DNA of 64,000 nt from Geobacter sp. UBA5735 (GCA_002419385.1 DIFZ01000056.1:52456-116455); one strand, 5' to 3'. Shown: positions 43,759 through 52,420, numbered from the stretch's first letter. Made by a program: numbers and translations. The notes: generated from the letters alone by a model not told the origin.

Positions 43759-44255
43759 CCCTTTTGGGTGGATGAAGCCGATTTATTTCCGTTTTTGAAG
43801 AAACAGGCGGTCATGGAGAACAAAAGCGGCGTACGATAGATAATGCCCACGACCTTCTTTTCGCGTACCACGGGAAGCCGGTGGTAGCGATGCTTGACGA
43901 ACAGGTCGGCAATTTCAAGTGCCAGGGCTTCTTCAGTAACGGAAAGGGGTTCCCTTTCCATTACATCCTCTACGGTTTTGTCCACTATCTTTTCGCAAAG
44001 GAGATCGAAAATGCCATCGTTTCCAAATTCCACCGGGTCCATGGTAACAGCTTGCTCAAGGAGCGAAGTGATGAGTGTGAGTGGAGTCAGGACACCGGCC
44101 AGTTCTCCCCAATCGTTTACGACAACCAGCCCAGGTGCTGCATTGAGGAAGCTCTTGTCTCCATAATTCTTTTTCAGCAGCAGTATTGCCTCTTTCAGTG
44201 ATGCTTTCCTGGAAATGGTCGGTACATCGGAAACCATGATATCTTTTGCTTTCAC
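43755..44255 (-). CDS. CBS-domain pair protein
   Basis: This 166-residue protein consists of two CBS domains (KAKDIMVSDVPTISRKASLKEAI at the start, VEDVMEREPLSVTEEALALEIADLFVKHRYHRLPVV later), a module that binds adenosine nucleotides. No catalytic domain is attached. It is the last gene of the yggT-divIVA-yggU-CBS run. A hydrophilic Ser/Thr/Gln-rich tail ends it. Target unknown. Confidence 0.88.
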   Translation of the reverse strand: MKAKDIMVSDVPTISRKASLKEAILLLKKNYGDKSFLNAAPGLVVVNDWGELAGVLTPLTLITSLLEQAVTMDPVEFGNDGIFDLLCEKIVDKTVEDVMEREPLSVTEEALALEIADLFVKHRYHRLPVVREKKVVGIIYRTPLLFSMTACFFKNGNKSASSTQKG

Positions 44256-44591
44256 TCAGTCCTCCGTAGTGCATGACGTCAGCAGCTTCAGGACCGAATC
44301 TCTGCTGATCCCGCCAACTGCCACGATCTTGTGACGCGATTTTTCTCCGCTGACAATCCGCACCTTCGATTTCGCTACCCGAAAAATCTTGGCGAGGAAT
44401 TCCTGACAGAGCTTGTTTGCCGCACCGTCAACAGGGGGAGAGGTCAGACGAAGCTTGAGCTCGCTGCCGTTCAGGCCGCAGATTTCGTTGCGTGAAGCTT
44501 TCGGCTGAACGTAAATGGAGAACTTCACTCCATCGTGATCCTGGATGATTGAAAAATCGCTGGTCCCGTTATGCTTTTTCGTCACGTTCAT
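44256..44591 (-). CDS. DUF167 (YggU) family protein
   Basis: This 111-residue protein contains FSIYVQPKASRNEI, LRLTSPPVDGAANKLCQEFLAK and VRIVSGEKSRHKIV, the DUF167 pattern. Function unknown, but the gene commonly sits next to yggT and divIVA-type genes, as here. It overlaps divIVA by 23 bases and abuts the CBS gene. Confidence 0.9.
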   Translation of the reverse strand: MNVTKKHNGTSDFSIIQDHDGVKFSIYVQPKASRNEICGLNGSELKLRLTSPPVDGAANKLCQEFLAKIFRVAKSKVRIVSGEKSRHKIVAVGGISRDSVLKLLTSCTTED

Positions 44592-45042
44592 TACACGAGA
44601 TCATCTTCAGGCAGGAATCGAGCATGGAGCGGAATGTGCTCTCGAACTGGATTTTCTGCCTGCGGATCTCCTGAAGATCGTTCTCCAGTTGAACGAGCCT
44701 GTTTTCGGCGTCTGCGACGATCTTTTCGGCACGGATTTCGGCTTCGGCTATGATGAGGTCGGCTTCCTTCCGTGCATTGCTTTTCATGTCGTCACTGATC
44801 TTGTGGGCCGCCAGCAATGTGTCGCGCAGGTCCCGCTCGCGCTGCTCAAGGATTTCCGCTTCGGCTGCTCTCTTCTGCACGGTTTCTCGGAGGTTGGCGT
44901 TTTCCCTGCTCAGGTTTTCCATTTCCTGGGCCACTGCCTGGAGGAAAGTGTCCACGTCATCAGGGTTGAGCCCGCCGAAGACTTTTCCCTTGAATTGTTG
45001 CTGCTGGATGTCGAGAGGGGTGATTTTCACAGAGTACCTCAC
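44569..45042 (-). CDS. divIVA: DivIVA domain protein
   Basis: This 157-residue protein begins KITPLDIQQQQFKGKVFGGLNPDDVDTFLQAVA, the lipid-binding DivIVA N-terminus, then has a long coiled coil (about 35-140). In Gram-positives DivIVA marks curved membranes at poles and septa. Homologues next to yggT occur in Desulfobacterota too, where the role is little studied. It overlaps yggT by 4 bases. Confidence 0.9.
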   Translation of the reverse strand: MRYSVKITPLDIQQQQFKGKVFGGLNPDDVDTFLQAVAQEMENLSRENANLRETVQKRAAEAEILEQRERDLRDTLLAAHKISDDMKSNARKEADLIIAEAEIRAEKIVADAENRLVQLENDLQEIRRQKIQFESTFRSMLDSCLKMISCNERDEKA

Positions 45043-45353
45043 ATGCTGAGCATCATCCGGGCGCCCAGCTGAAGAATCGAATCGACGACGAATTTTTTGA
45101 GGAAATAGATGGCCAGCACGACAACGAGCGGCGAGAGATCTACACCGCCCAGGAGAGGGAGCCTTCTTCTGACCTGGAACAGTACCGGTTCGGTGACTTT
45201 GTGGAGGAAGTTGACGATGGGGTTGTAGGGGTCGGGATTCACCCAGGAAACAAGCGCGCGGGCGATGATGACGTACATGTAGAGGGTGAGCACTATATCA
45301 AGTACTCTCCCGACTGCTGTCAGAAAATTAGCCGCAACGAACAATTTTTTCAC
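45039..45353 (-). CDS. YggT family membrane protein
   Basis: This 104-residue protein has two hydrophobic segments (VGRVLDIVLTLYMYVIIARALV and LSPLVVVLAIYFLKKFVV) flanking WVNPDPYNPIVNFLHKVTEPVL, the YggT signature. GTG 45353 was chosen because a longer frame starts at 45416, inside the -35 box of the promoter described at 45388-45416, and adds a non-conserved leader. Envelope or division role likely from context. Confidence 0.88.
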   Translation of the reverse strand: MKKLFVAANFLTAVGRVLDIVLTLYMYVIIARALVSWVNPDPYNPIVNFLHKVTEPVLFQVRRRLPLLGGVDLSPLVVVLAIYFLKKFVVDSILQLGARMMLSM

Positions 45354-45387
45354 CCCGCGTGCATTGAATGCAATAAGAACAGGAACT

Positions 45388-45416
45388 TTTATACAGAAAT
45401 CCGCATGGACTGTCAA
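45388..45416 (-). promoter_or_regulatory. Sigma70 promoter of the yggT-divIVA-yggU-CBS operon
   Basis: On the minus strand a perfect TTGACA (45416-45411) and TATAAA (45393-45388) have 17-base spacing. Transcription near 45381 leaves about 28 bases before GTG 45353, which supports that start. Confidence 0.75.
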
Positions 45417-45493
45417 GGGCAGGGGGGCGTCGATCTGGTGGGGACTGCGGCGGGATGACGGTGAGGGACTGTCTTCCGGAATGGATTTTTTTG

Positions 45494-45521
45494 TTGTCAG
45501 CGATGTGAATCCGGCTATACT
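45494..45521 (+). promoter_or_regulatory. Sigma70 promoter for the small HTH gene
   Basis: TTGTCA (45494-45499) and TATACT (45516-45521) with 16-base spacing. Transcription near 45528 leaves about 26 bases to the ATG, including AAAGGAG. Confidence 0.65.
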
Positions 45522-45553
45522 GTGTTTCCAGCAGGGAAAGGAGATCTGAAGCT

Positions 45554-45739
45554 ATGTCCATCTCGAAGACGTGGTATACGCCGGATGAAGCCGCATCGAA
45601 ATTCGGTGTGCCCAAGTCCTTGATACTCCAATGGGTTGAAGAAGGGTTGGTGCGCAGCGAGCAACGCGGGACGAAAGTGCTTGTCGTGAACGGGGACGAT
45701 CTCGAGTTGAAGATTGAAGAGCTCATCAAGAAGAAATGA
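45554..45739 (+). CDS. Small helix-turn-helix DNA-binding protein (MerR/excisionase type)
   Basis: This 61-residue protein reads TWYTPDEAASKFGVPKSLILQWVEEGLV then TKVLVVNGDDLELKIEELIKK: a winged helix-turn-helix of the MerR/excisionase-like class with no sensor domain. Strong own promoter and ribosome-binding site. Its last 14 bases overlap the 3' end of the convergent ubiE. Target unknown; not next to any integrase. Confidence 0.82.
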   Translation: MSISKTWYTPDEAASKFGVPKSLILQWVEEGLVRSEQRGTKVLVVNGDDLELKIEELIKKK

Positions 45740-46451
45740 TGGGTTTTACACCTGCATAGACAGTGACGATTCCTCCGCTCAGATCAGTATGGCTGACAGA
45801 TGTGAATCCTTCACCAGTCATCTTCGACTTGAATTCGTCCCGGTCAGGGAAATCCAGCACCGAGTCGGGCAGGTAACGATAGGAACCGAAATCGGATAAA
45901 AAACCGCCGATTGCCGGAAGAATCCGGCGAAAGTAAACGTAGTATGCAGTTCTGAAGCATGCCGATGTCGGCTGTGAGAACTCAAGGATCACGAGGCGGC
46001 CTCCTGGCCGGAGAACCCGCAGGATTTCCCGTAATCCCCGTTCCCGGTCGACAACGTTCCTGATACCGAAACTGATGCTTGCTGCGTCAAAGGTGTTTTC
46101 GCGGAAGGGCAGGGCCTCACATGAAGCGATTCCCACATCGATTCTGGCCTGATGCCGCGATGAAGTGATTTTCCCCTTGGCAAGAGCCACCATCTCTTCG
46201 CAGAAATCCACGCCGACGATCTTTACCGGGGAGGGGAGCAGCGAAGCTTCTTCCAGTGCCATATCGCCAGTCCCTGTCGCTACGTCGAGCACCAGGCGCG
46301 TGCAATCGAGCGGGATTTTCTCCGCCGCTGCCCGACGCCATCTTCTGTCGATGCCGAAGCTGAGCAAACGGTTAAGGAAATCATAGCGAGGAGCTATTTT
46401 ACCGAACATTTCCCGTATCTGCCCAAGTTGTGCCGAATTTGTTCGCTTCAT
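45726..46451 (-). CDS. ubiE: Demethylmenaquinone (ubiquinone) C-methyltransferase
   Basis: This 241-residue class I SAM methyltransferase has FGKIAPRYDFLNRLLSFGIDRRWRR at the N-terminus, VLDVATGTGDMALE for SAM binding, and SISFGIRNVVDRERGLREILRVLRPGGRLVILEFSQP, the UbiE/MenG hallmark. In a menaquinone-using Geobacterales it would perform the last menaquinone step (menG role). Confidence 0.95.
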   Translation of the reverse strand: MKRTNSAQLGQIREMFGKIAPRYDFLNRLLSFGIDRRWRRAAAEKIPLDCTRLVLDVATGTGDMALEEASLLPSPVKIVGVDFCEEMVALAKGKITSSRHQARIDVGIASCEALPFRENTFDAASISFGIRNVVDRERGLREILRVLRPGGRLVILEFSQPTSACFRTAYYVYFRRILPAIGGFLSDFGSYRYLPDSVLDFPDRDEFKSKMTGEGFTSVSHTDLSGGIVTVYAGVKPIISS

Positions 46452-46639
46452 TCAATGACCCTTCGCGACGCGATTGCAGGCGTCGAGTTGTTTCCGCTGT
46501 GCCGTCCGCGTGTCATGTTACCACAGGTGCGGTGCAAATACTGGAAATTGACGAGTGCGTGATGGGGCTTGATCTTTTATGTTGGAGAAACAGAACGTAA
46601 GGGTGGTGCGTGCCTGTGCACGACCCATGAGGAGCAGAT

Positions 46640-48046
46640 GTGTCGCCTGTAATCCGTTGGCAGGATATCGCAGATATCATCATAATGAGTTTCATAGCCT
46701 ATAACCTTTATGGCTGGTTCAGGAAAACCAAGGCATTTCAGGTCGTGATCGGCCTCGGTTCCCTGGGGGTCGTGTACCTGATAACCAGAAACCTGGGCTT
46801 TTTCATGACCAGCTGGATCCTCCAGGAACTGGGTACGGTGCTCTTCGTCCTGATAATCGTCATTTTCCAGGCGGAGATTCGCCAGGCACTTTACCGCATA
46901 AGCCCGCTCCACAGTTTTTTCGGCCGACAGGACACCGGGCACCTTTTTGAAGCAGAAGAATTTTCGGAAGCGGTTTTCTCTCTTGCCGCGTCGAAAACCG
47001 GCGCGATAATCGTGATCCAGCGCCAAGAGCCTATACACGAGTATCTGTCAAACGGCATCCAGATTGACGCAACCATCACCGGTCAGATTATCGGTAGTAT
47101 TTTTTTCGAAGGGTCACCGCTTCATGACGGCGCACTTGTCATAAGAAACGGCAGGATTTCCCTGGCATCGTGCCATCTGCCCCTTTCCACGAGGACCGAT
47201 ATCCCCCACTATTACGGCACACGCCACCGGGCCGGATTGGGACTCTCTGAACGGTCCGATGCTCTTGTTGTCATAGTGTCTGAAGAAAGGGGCGAAGTCA
47301 CCCTTGCCCTTTCCGGTGAACTGCGCAAGGTCGAGTCCGCCGGCCGGCTTGTCGATATGTTGCGCACCCTCCTTGAGCCGCCGGCGCAGGAACCTACTCA
47401 CATTTCGCTGGCACGGAGGATCTGCAGAAATTTCTGGCCGAAACTGGTCACGGTCTGCTTCGTTACCGTCTGCTGGCTCATCGTTACGGCCCGACAGGGT
47501 GAACTGGTTACGGTCAATGCCCCGATCCAGTACCGCAACCTGCCGGAATCGCTGATCTTCAGCAAGAGTTCCCAGGACCAGGTGGAGCTCCAGCTGAAAA
47601 CGGTGTCCAGCCTGATCCCGCTGCCCAAGGAAGGGGAAGTGGCTGCCCAGATAGATTTGCGCGAAATCAAGCAAGGGAGCAATCTCATTACTCTCCGGAA
47701 AAAAGATTTCAATCTTCCCTCGGGGGTGCAGATAGCCAGGCTCAGGCCAGCGGTGCTGCGCGTCTCGGTCGAAAGGAAGCAGCGCAAGCTGGTGCGCGTG
47801 GACACCCGGGTTTCCGGTTCGCCGGCAGACAATCTGGTGCTGAAAAGAATTAAAATCCAACCGGAGCTGGTCATGGTCGAGGGGCCGGAATCACTCCTTT
47901 CACGAATGGAGAGCATCAGGACCGAGGAGATTCAGATTGACGGCAGGTCACGTTCGTTCACGGTTGAAAAAAAACTCGAACTGCCCGCACAGCTTCGGAT
48001 GCTTAATGATGACCCGGTGAAGGTGCGCGTTATCCTTGGCAGATAG
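46640..48046 (+). CDS. Diadenylate cyclase (CdaA type) fused to YbbR domains
   Basis: This 468-residue protein has three N-terminal membrane helices (about 8-80). A DAC domain (about 95-250) carries both catalytic motifs, DGA (163-165, LHDGALVI) and RHR (195-197, GTRHRAGLGLSE), so it should make c-di-AMP from ATP. A fourth helix (about 266-284) then leads to extracytoplasmic YbbR-like repeats (about 285-468). In Firmicutes CdaA and its regulator CdaR (YbbR) are separate adjacent genes; here they are one polypeptide. GTG 46640 follows GAGGAGCAGAT. Family call is firm; activity is inferred from intact motifs. Confidence 0.92.
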   Translation: MSPVIRWQDIADIIIMSFIAYNLYGWFRKTKAFQVVIGLGSLGVVYLITRNLGFFMTSWILQELGTVLFVLIIVIFQAEIRQALYRISPLHSFFGRQDTGHLFEAEEFSEAVFSLAASKTGAIIVIQRQEPIHEYLSNGIQIDATITGQIIGSIFFEGSPLHDGALVIRNGRISLASCHLPLSTRTDIPHYYGTRHRAGLGLSERSDALVVIVSEERGEVTLALSGELRKVESAGRLVDMLRTLLEPPAQEPTHISLARRICRNFWPKLVTVCFVTVCWLIVTARQGELVTVNAPIQYRNLPESLIFSKSSQDQVELQLKTVSSLIPLPKEGEVAAQIDLREIKQGSNLITLRKKDFNLPSGVQIARLRPAVLRVSVERKQRKLVRVDTRVSGSPADNLVLKRIKIQPELVMVEGPESLLSRMESIRTEEIQIDGRSRSFTVEKKLELPAQLRMLNDDPVKVRVILGR

Positions 48047-48075
48047 GGGGCGTTCCCGTGCCAATGCTCTGGGGG

Positions 48076-48104
48076 TTGACAATACCCTGGTCCTGGTGTA
48101 TAAA
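48076..48104 (+). promoter_or_regulatory. Strong sigma70 promoter for the LysM-NlpC/P60 gene
   Basis: Perfect TTGACA (48076-48081) and TATAAA (48099-48104) with 17-base spacing. Transcription near 48111 leaves about 48 bases before GTG 48159. Confidence 0.8.
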
Positions 48105-48158
48105 AGCGTAGATTTTTATAATTACGTTTTGCAATGTAAAACAAGGAAAGGGGGGCTC

Positions 48159-49205
48159 GTGAATACCTGCATTCGATTGCTCGTACTATGCATATTCCTG
48201 GTAACCTTCCCGTCTCTTGCTCTGGCAGCAAAGAGTCATGTGGTGAAGAAGAAGGACAGCCTCTACTCACTCGCAAAAAAGTACCATGTCTCCGTTCAGG
48301 ATATCAAGTCCGCAAACAATCTGGTGAACAAGAACCTGAAGCCCGGTGCCAGGCTCGTGATTCCGCCGAGAGCCGTAACCGCGAAAGCTGATCATCGATC
48401 CGGAACCCAGAAGATGAGGGGCTCTACGTACAAAGTGCGCAAGGGCGATACCCTTGCCCGGGTAGCGAAAAAGACCGGGGTTCCGGTAGCCGAACTGAAG
48501 CGCCTCAATCGGATCCGTGGCAGCAGACTGCAACAAGGAAGCGTCGTTACCCTGAGGGATGGTGCGGGAGCCGAAGAAAGCCCCTCCAGGTCAACAGCCA
48601 AGCTTGCCCGGACAAACACCCGCCTGTATTCCAATGAGGAATACGAGCGGACGCTTGCGGAACTGACCGATACGGAGCAGGAAGAGCCGGTTGATCTCGC
48701 AAAGAATCTCGAGCTGACGACCGACGCATCGAAAAAGCTCAAGACCACGGCGTTCAGCTTTCTCGGCACTCGCTACCGTTTCGGCGGCAACAGCCGCAAC
48801 GGTCTTGACTGCTCCAGCTTTGTCCAGCATGTATTCCGCGACCTGAACATAAACCTTCCGCGGACCGCCCGGGAGCAATTCGTCACGGGCGAGCCGGTCA
48901 CCTCCTATGACCTGCAGAAAGGCGACCTGGTTTTTTTCCGGACCTATGCGCCGTATCCCTCCCATGTCGGCATATATCTTGGTGAAAACAAGATGATCCA
49001 TGCGTCTTCAAGAGATCGCAAGGTTGTCATATCATCCATGAATACTCCCTATTACCGCTCGCGGTTCCTCGGGGCAAAGAGGTATTCCAAGATAAACCCC
49101 GAAATGGTGCGGCTCGATGACTTGTTCGCGGATACAGAGGTAGCCGTGGAGAAAGACGAAGACGTAATGAGGAACGATGCGCTGAATCTGGGGCTGAACA
49201 ACTGA
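48159..49205 (+). CDS. Secreted LysM and NlpC/P60 peptidoglycan hydrolase
   Basis: This 348-residue protein has a signal peptide (to LALAAK), two LysM peptidoglycan-binding modules (about 25-70 and 90-134), a linker, and an NlpC/P60 domain (about 190-310) with Cys218 (GLDCSSF), His269 (SHVGIY) and His281. It probably cuts peptide stems. GTG 48159 follows AAGGAAAGGGGGG and starts the signal sequence exactly; the frame open from 48036 extends upstream of the promoter. It has its own promoter and terminator. Confidence 0.93.
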   Translation: MNTCIRLLVLCIFLVTFPSLALAAKSHVVKKKDSLYSLAKKYHVSVQDIKSANNLVNKNLKPGARLVIPPRAVTAKADHRSGTQKMRGSTYKVRKGDTLARVAKKTGVPVAELKRLNRIRGSRLQQGSVVTLRDGAGAEESPSRSTAKLARTNTRLYSNEEYERTLAELTDTEQEEPVDLAKNLELTTDASKKLKTTAFSFLGTRYRFGGNSRNGLDCSSFVQHVFRDLNINLPRTAREQFVTGEPVTSYDLQKGDLVFFRTYAPYPSHVGIYLGENKMIHASSRDRKVVISSMNTPYYRSRFLGAKRYSKINPEMVRLDDLFADTEVAVEKDEDVMRNDALNLGLNN

Positions 49206-49230
49206 CTGGATAGGGGAGAATGGTCCCGGA

Positions 49231-49268
49231 AAAAAACCGGCGCCGCGGAGCGGCCGCCGGTTTTTTTT
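49231..49268. terminator. Bidirectional intrinsic terminator
   Basis: A GC-rich hairpin (CCGGCGCCGC and GCGGCCGCCGG, one bulged base) is flanked by six A and eight T. It can end transcription of the LysM-NlpC gene on plus and the HD-GYP gene on minus. Confidence 0.88.
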
Positions 49269-49282
49269 GTTTGGCGGCACGG

Positions 49283-50389
49283 TCAGATGCTGATTGCTGA
49301 AACCGGATATTTTACGTCCTGATTAGCGTTGTATATCTGTTCGAACTCATCGGACAGAGTCTTGAAGGCATCGAGGATTTGGGGATCGAAATGCTCCGGT
49401 CTGGTCCTTCCATCACCTGCGGTTATTATCCTGACTACAGTTGCATGGCTTTCGGCATCCTTGTACGGCCTCCTGCTCCGGAGGGCGTCGTACTGGTCAA
49501 CCAGCATGACTATTCTGCCCTCAATGGGAATCTCCTCGCCTTTCAGCCCACGCGGGTAGCCGCTTCCATTCCAGCGTTCGTGGTGGTTCAGTGCGATTGA
49601 GGCGGCCATCCTCAGCACCGGGTAGGAAGACCCGGCAAGCATCTTTTCACCGATGGTGGTATGGGCTTTCATGACTTCAAACTCTTCCTTGGTGAGGCTG
49701 CCCGGTTTGAGCAGGATGTTGTCGGAAATGCCTATCTTCCCCAGATCGTGCATCGGGCTGGCAAAGGTGATGTTTTCGATGAAATCCGGCGATAGATCAA
49801 GAAGCCGCGAAAGTTTGCTTGCGTACAACCCGATCCTGGCTATGTGGGACCCGGTATCGGTGTCTCTGAATTCGGCCACTGCCGTCAAGCGTTCGATGAT
49901 TTCAATGCTTATGTTCTTCACCATCATCAGGGCATCGGCAAGTTCCCTGGTCTTTTTTTCCACCATGTCCTGCAGCATGAATTTATAATTTTTCTCCATC
50001 TGGACGAGACGGTTGTATTTGACGCCCTTTTCGATTGAGTGGAGAAGATAGGTCGGTTTGTAGGGTTTTATGATGAAATCGAATGCGCCTTTCTTGACCG
50101 CTTCAACCGCGATGTCCAGTTCAGCGTATGCGGTCATCAGAATAACCGGAATGTCGGGGTTCAGATTGTGGACGATTTCCAGCAATTCTATCCCTGACAT
50201 TACCGGCATCTTTATGTCCGTCAGAATGGCGTCCAGATCGGTGCTTTGGATCTTCTGGAGCGCCTCTTCCCCGTTCCGGCAGGGGATTACCTCGTAACCG
50301 AACTGTTTGAGGAGAGCGACAACCGATTCAAGCACATACCTATCGTCATCGACAACCAGTACCGTGGTTGTCTTTGTATCATTCGTCAT
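49283..50389 (-). CDS. Response regulator with HD-GYP cyclic-di-GMP phosphodiesterase domain
   Basis: This 368-residue protein has a receiver domain (about 8-125) with phosphoacceptor Asp58 in LTDIKMPVMSG and Lys108 in IIKPY. A coiled linker leads to an HD-GYP domain (about 160-350), with HD at 214-215 (MHDLGKIG) and GYP at 277-279 (NGSGYPRGL). HD-GYP proteins degrade c-di-GMP. No histidine kinase is adjacent. Its start overlaps the preceding Cys-cluster gene by 11 bases. Confidence 0.95.
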   Translation of the reverse strand: MTNDTKTTTVLVVDDDRYVLESVVALLKQFGYEVIPCRNGEEALQKIQSTDLDAILTDIKMPVMSGIELLEIVHNLNPDIPVILMTAYAELDIAVEAVKKGAFDFIIKPYKPTYLLHSIEKGVKYNRLVQMEKNYKFMLQDMVEKKTRELADALMMVKNISIEIIERLTAVAEFRDTDTGSHIARIGLYASKLSRLLDLSPDFIENITFASPMHDLGKIGISDNILLKPGSLTKEEFEVMKAHTTIGEKMLAGSSYPVLRMAASIALNHHERWNGSGYPRGLKGEEIPIEGRIVMLVDQYDALRSRRPYKDAESHATVVRIITAGDGRTRPEHFDPQILDAFKTLSDEFEQIYNANQDVKYPVSAISI

Positions 50390-50693
50390 CGGTAACCTTT
50401 CGTCGTGCGGGATTTCTTTTCTTGCTCACACCCAGGGCTTCGCGGTATCCGCAGTCATCATGGAGCCAGGGGAGTTTCCTGACCAGGTCTTCCGTCAACT
50501 TGATGCAGTCAGGGTATATCTCAAACCTGCGCGGATAAATCCTGCATTCCCTCGTTACGACATCCAGGTACCGGCAGGGGATCGAGGTGAAGAAAATCGT
50601 GCCCTGCTCATCTTCGATTTTCTCGAAGCAGCACAAACCGCATTTCTTGCAGAGGTTTTCCCACGTGAGATGAAGTTCTTTACCGTTTTTCAT
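50379..50693 (-). CDS. YkgJ/UPF0260-type cysteine-cluster protein
   Basis: This 104-residue protein contains LTWENLCKKCGLCCFEKI, FFTSIPCRYLDVVTRECRIYPRRFEIYPDCIKLT and WLHDDCGYRE, a Cys-rich putative zinc- or iron-binding cluster of the YkgJ/YcgN group. Function unknown. ATG 50693 fits relatives, but there is no ribosome-binding site; a TTG at 50753 would add 20 residues. A promoter-like pair overlaps this region (50700-50729). Confidence 0.82.
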   Translation of the reverse strand: MKNGKELHLTWENLCKKCGLCCFEKIEDEQGTIFFTSIPCRYLDVVTRECRIYPRRFEIYPDCIKLTEDLVRKLPWLHDDCGYREALGVSKKRNPARRKVTDDE

Positions 50694-50699
50694 TGCTAG

Positions 50700-50729
50700 A
50701 GAATAGCCAAACGATTCCTTTTCTGTCAA
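50700..50729 (-). promoter_or_regulatory. Possible promoter giving a leaderless transcript
   Basis: On the minus strand TTGACA (50729-50724) and TATTCT (50705-50700) have 18-base spacing, so transcription would begin at about 50693, the likely ATG itself. Confidence 0.35.
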
Positions 50730-50886
50730 ATGTTTTGCCTGTTTGACCGACAATCAGGTGGTGAACTGCATACATGTTACCAGTTCTTTACCCACATGCA
50801 AATTCATGAAAAAGCGTAATCATTTGCACAGGCCTGCCATACGCTTCAATAGGTTTGTGAAATGTCAAGATTGTGGAAGAACTGCG

Positions 50887-50915
50887 TTGACATAGACGCG
50901 AAGGATAACTACAGT
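50887..50915 (+). promoter_or_regulatory. Putative sigma70 promoter for the AGCS symporter
   Basis: TTGACA (50887-50892) and TACAGT (50910-50915) with 17-base spacing sit in the 326-base gap between the YkgJ-type gene and the symporter. The predicted leader is about 98 bases. I see nothing else in that gap. Confidence 0.5.
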
Positions 50916-51019
50916 AGTTTCCCGGAAAATGCCACTGGTTTTCTTATCGCCATGCAGCACAGTTTTCTTGAGCGCATTTGCAGCCATTGTCCTGGAAATA
51001 CGGTTGACGGGGTCGCCAG

Positions 51020-52420
51020 ATGAACGAATTGAACGGTTTTTTCTCGATGCTGAGCGGTTATGTATGGGGAGTCCCTCTCCTCGTGCTCCTGGTAGGTACC
51101 GGGATTCTGCTGACGATCCGTCTGCGTCTGATCCAGGTTTTCATGCTGCCCCATGCCCTCATGGAGACCTTTGCCAAGCCGAAGTCCAACGAAAAGGGCG
51201 ACATAACCCACTTCCAGGCTCTCATGGTGGCTCTTGCGGCTACCATCGGCACCGGCAACATCGTGGGTGTGGCAACCGCCATCTCGGTAGGCGGTCCCGG
51301 CGCTCTGTTCTGGATGTGGGTCACTGCGGCCTTCGGTATGGCCACCAAGTACGGGGAAGGTGTGCTGGCGGTAAAATACCGGCGGCAGGATGAAAAAGGG
51401 GAGATGTGCGGCGGTCCCATGTACTATATCGAACAGGGGCTGGGGCTGAAGTGGCTGGGAGTCCTGTTTGCCGTTTTCGGATCCATCGCCGCCTTTGGCA
51501 TCGGTAACATGGTCCAGGCAAATGCTGTTGCCGGGAACCTGAAGGAAAGCGTGGGCCTGAATCCGGCTGTAAGCGGTGTGGTCCTTGCTTTTTTCACCGG
51601 GCTGGTGATTCTGGGCGGCGTCAAGAACATCGGGCGGGTTTCAGCCATAATGGTGCCGGTAATGGCGGTAGTCTATGTGGCCGGGTGCGCTGTCATCCTG
51701 TACAGGTATTCGTCCCATATACCGGCTGCCCTGATGATGGTGTTCCATGATGCCTTCACCGGCACGGCCGCCACCGGTGGATTTCTGGGCTCGGCAGCCA
51801 TGCTCGCGATCCAGAAGGGGGTTTCGCGGGGGGTCTTCTCCAACGAGTCGGGCATGGGGAGCGCACCCATTGCGGCTGCGGCAGCCAAGACAAACGAACC
51901 GTGCGAGCAGGCGCTGGTTTCCATGACCGGCACCTTCATCGACACGATCATTGTCTGCACAATGACGGGCCTGGTGCTTATCGTGACCGGAGCATGGCAT
52001 TCCGGAATCGAGGTTTCCGCACTTACCAAGACTGCGTTCGATACAGGTTTGCCGGGTGCCTGGGGGGGATTCATCGTCTCTTTCGGCATTATCTTCTTCG
52101 CATACTCCACCATTATCGGCTGGGCTTACTACGGGGAAAAATGCCTGGAATACCTTCTGGGTGCCAGGGCGCTGCTTCCCTACAGGTTTTTGTATTCGGG
52201 TTTCGTTTTCATTGGCGCAAGCGTAAAGCTCGATCTTGTGTGGAACTTCGCCGACGTGATGAACGGACTCATGGCAGTTCCCAACCTTATCGCACTTATC
52301 GGGCTTTCGGGAGTGATTGTTGCGGAGACGAACCGCTTCCTCATGGAGCGAACGGGCGTTGCGCGGGGTGAGAAAGGCGGGGATGGCGCTGCCAGTACGG
52401 AAACCGCCCCGGTCGAATAA
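51020..52420 (+). CDS. Alanine/glycine:cation symporter (AGCS family)
   Basis: This 466-residue protein has about ten membrane helices and many AGCS signatures: GTGILLTIRLRLIQ near the start, LAATIGTGNIVGVATAISVGGPGALFWMWVTA, FGMATKYGEG, and FSNESGMGSAPIAAAAAKT. It imports alanine or glycine with Na+ (or H+). A short polar C-terminus is typical. It stands alone on the plus strand with its own promoter. Confidence 0.95.
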   Translation: MNELNGFFSMLSGYVWGVPLLVLLVGTGILLTIRLRLIQVFMLPHALMETFAKPKSNEKGDITHFQALMVALAATIGTGNIVGVATAISVGGPGALFWMWVTAAFGMATKYGEGVLAVKYRRQDEKGEMCGGPMYYIEQGLGLKWLGVLFAVFGSIAAFGIGNMVQANAVAGNLKESVGLNPAVSGVVLAFFTGLVILGGVKNIGRVSAIMVPVMAVVYVAGCAVILYRYSSHIPAALMMVFHDAFTGTAATGGFLGSAAMLAIQKGVSRGVFSNESGMGSAPIAAAAAKTNEPCEQALVSMTGTFIDTIIVCTMTGLVLIVTGAWHSGIEVSALTKTAFDTGLPGAWGGFIVSFGIIFFAYSTIIGWAYYGEKCLEYLLGARALLPYRFLYSGFVFIGASVKLDLVWNFADVMNGLMAVPNLIALIGLSGVIVAETNRFLMERTGVARGEKGGDGAASTETAPVE

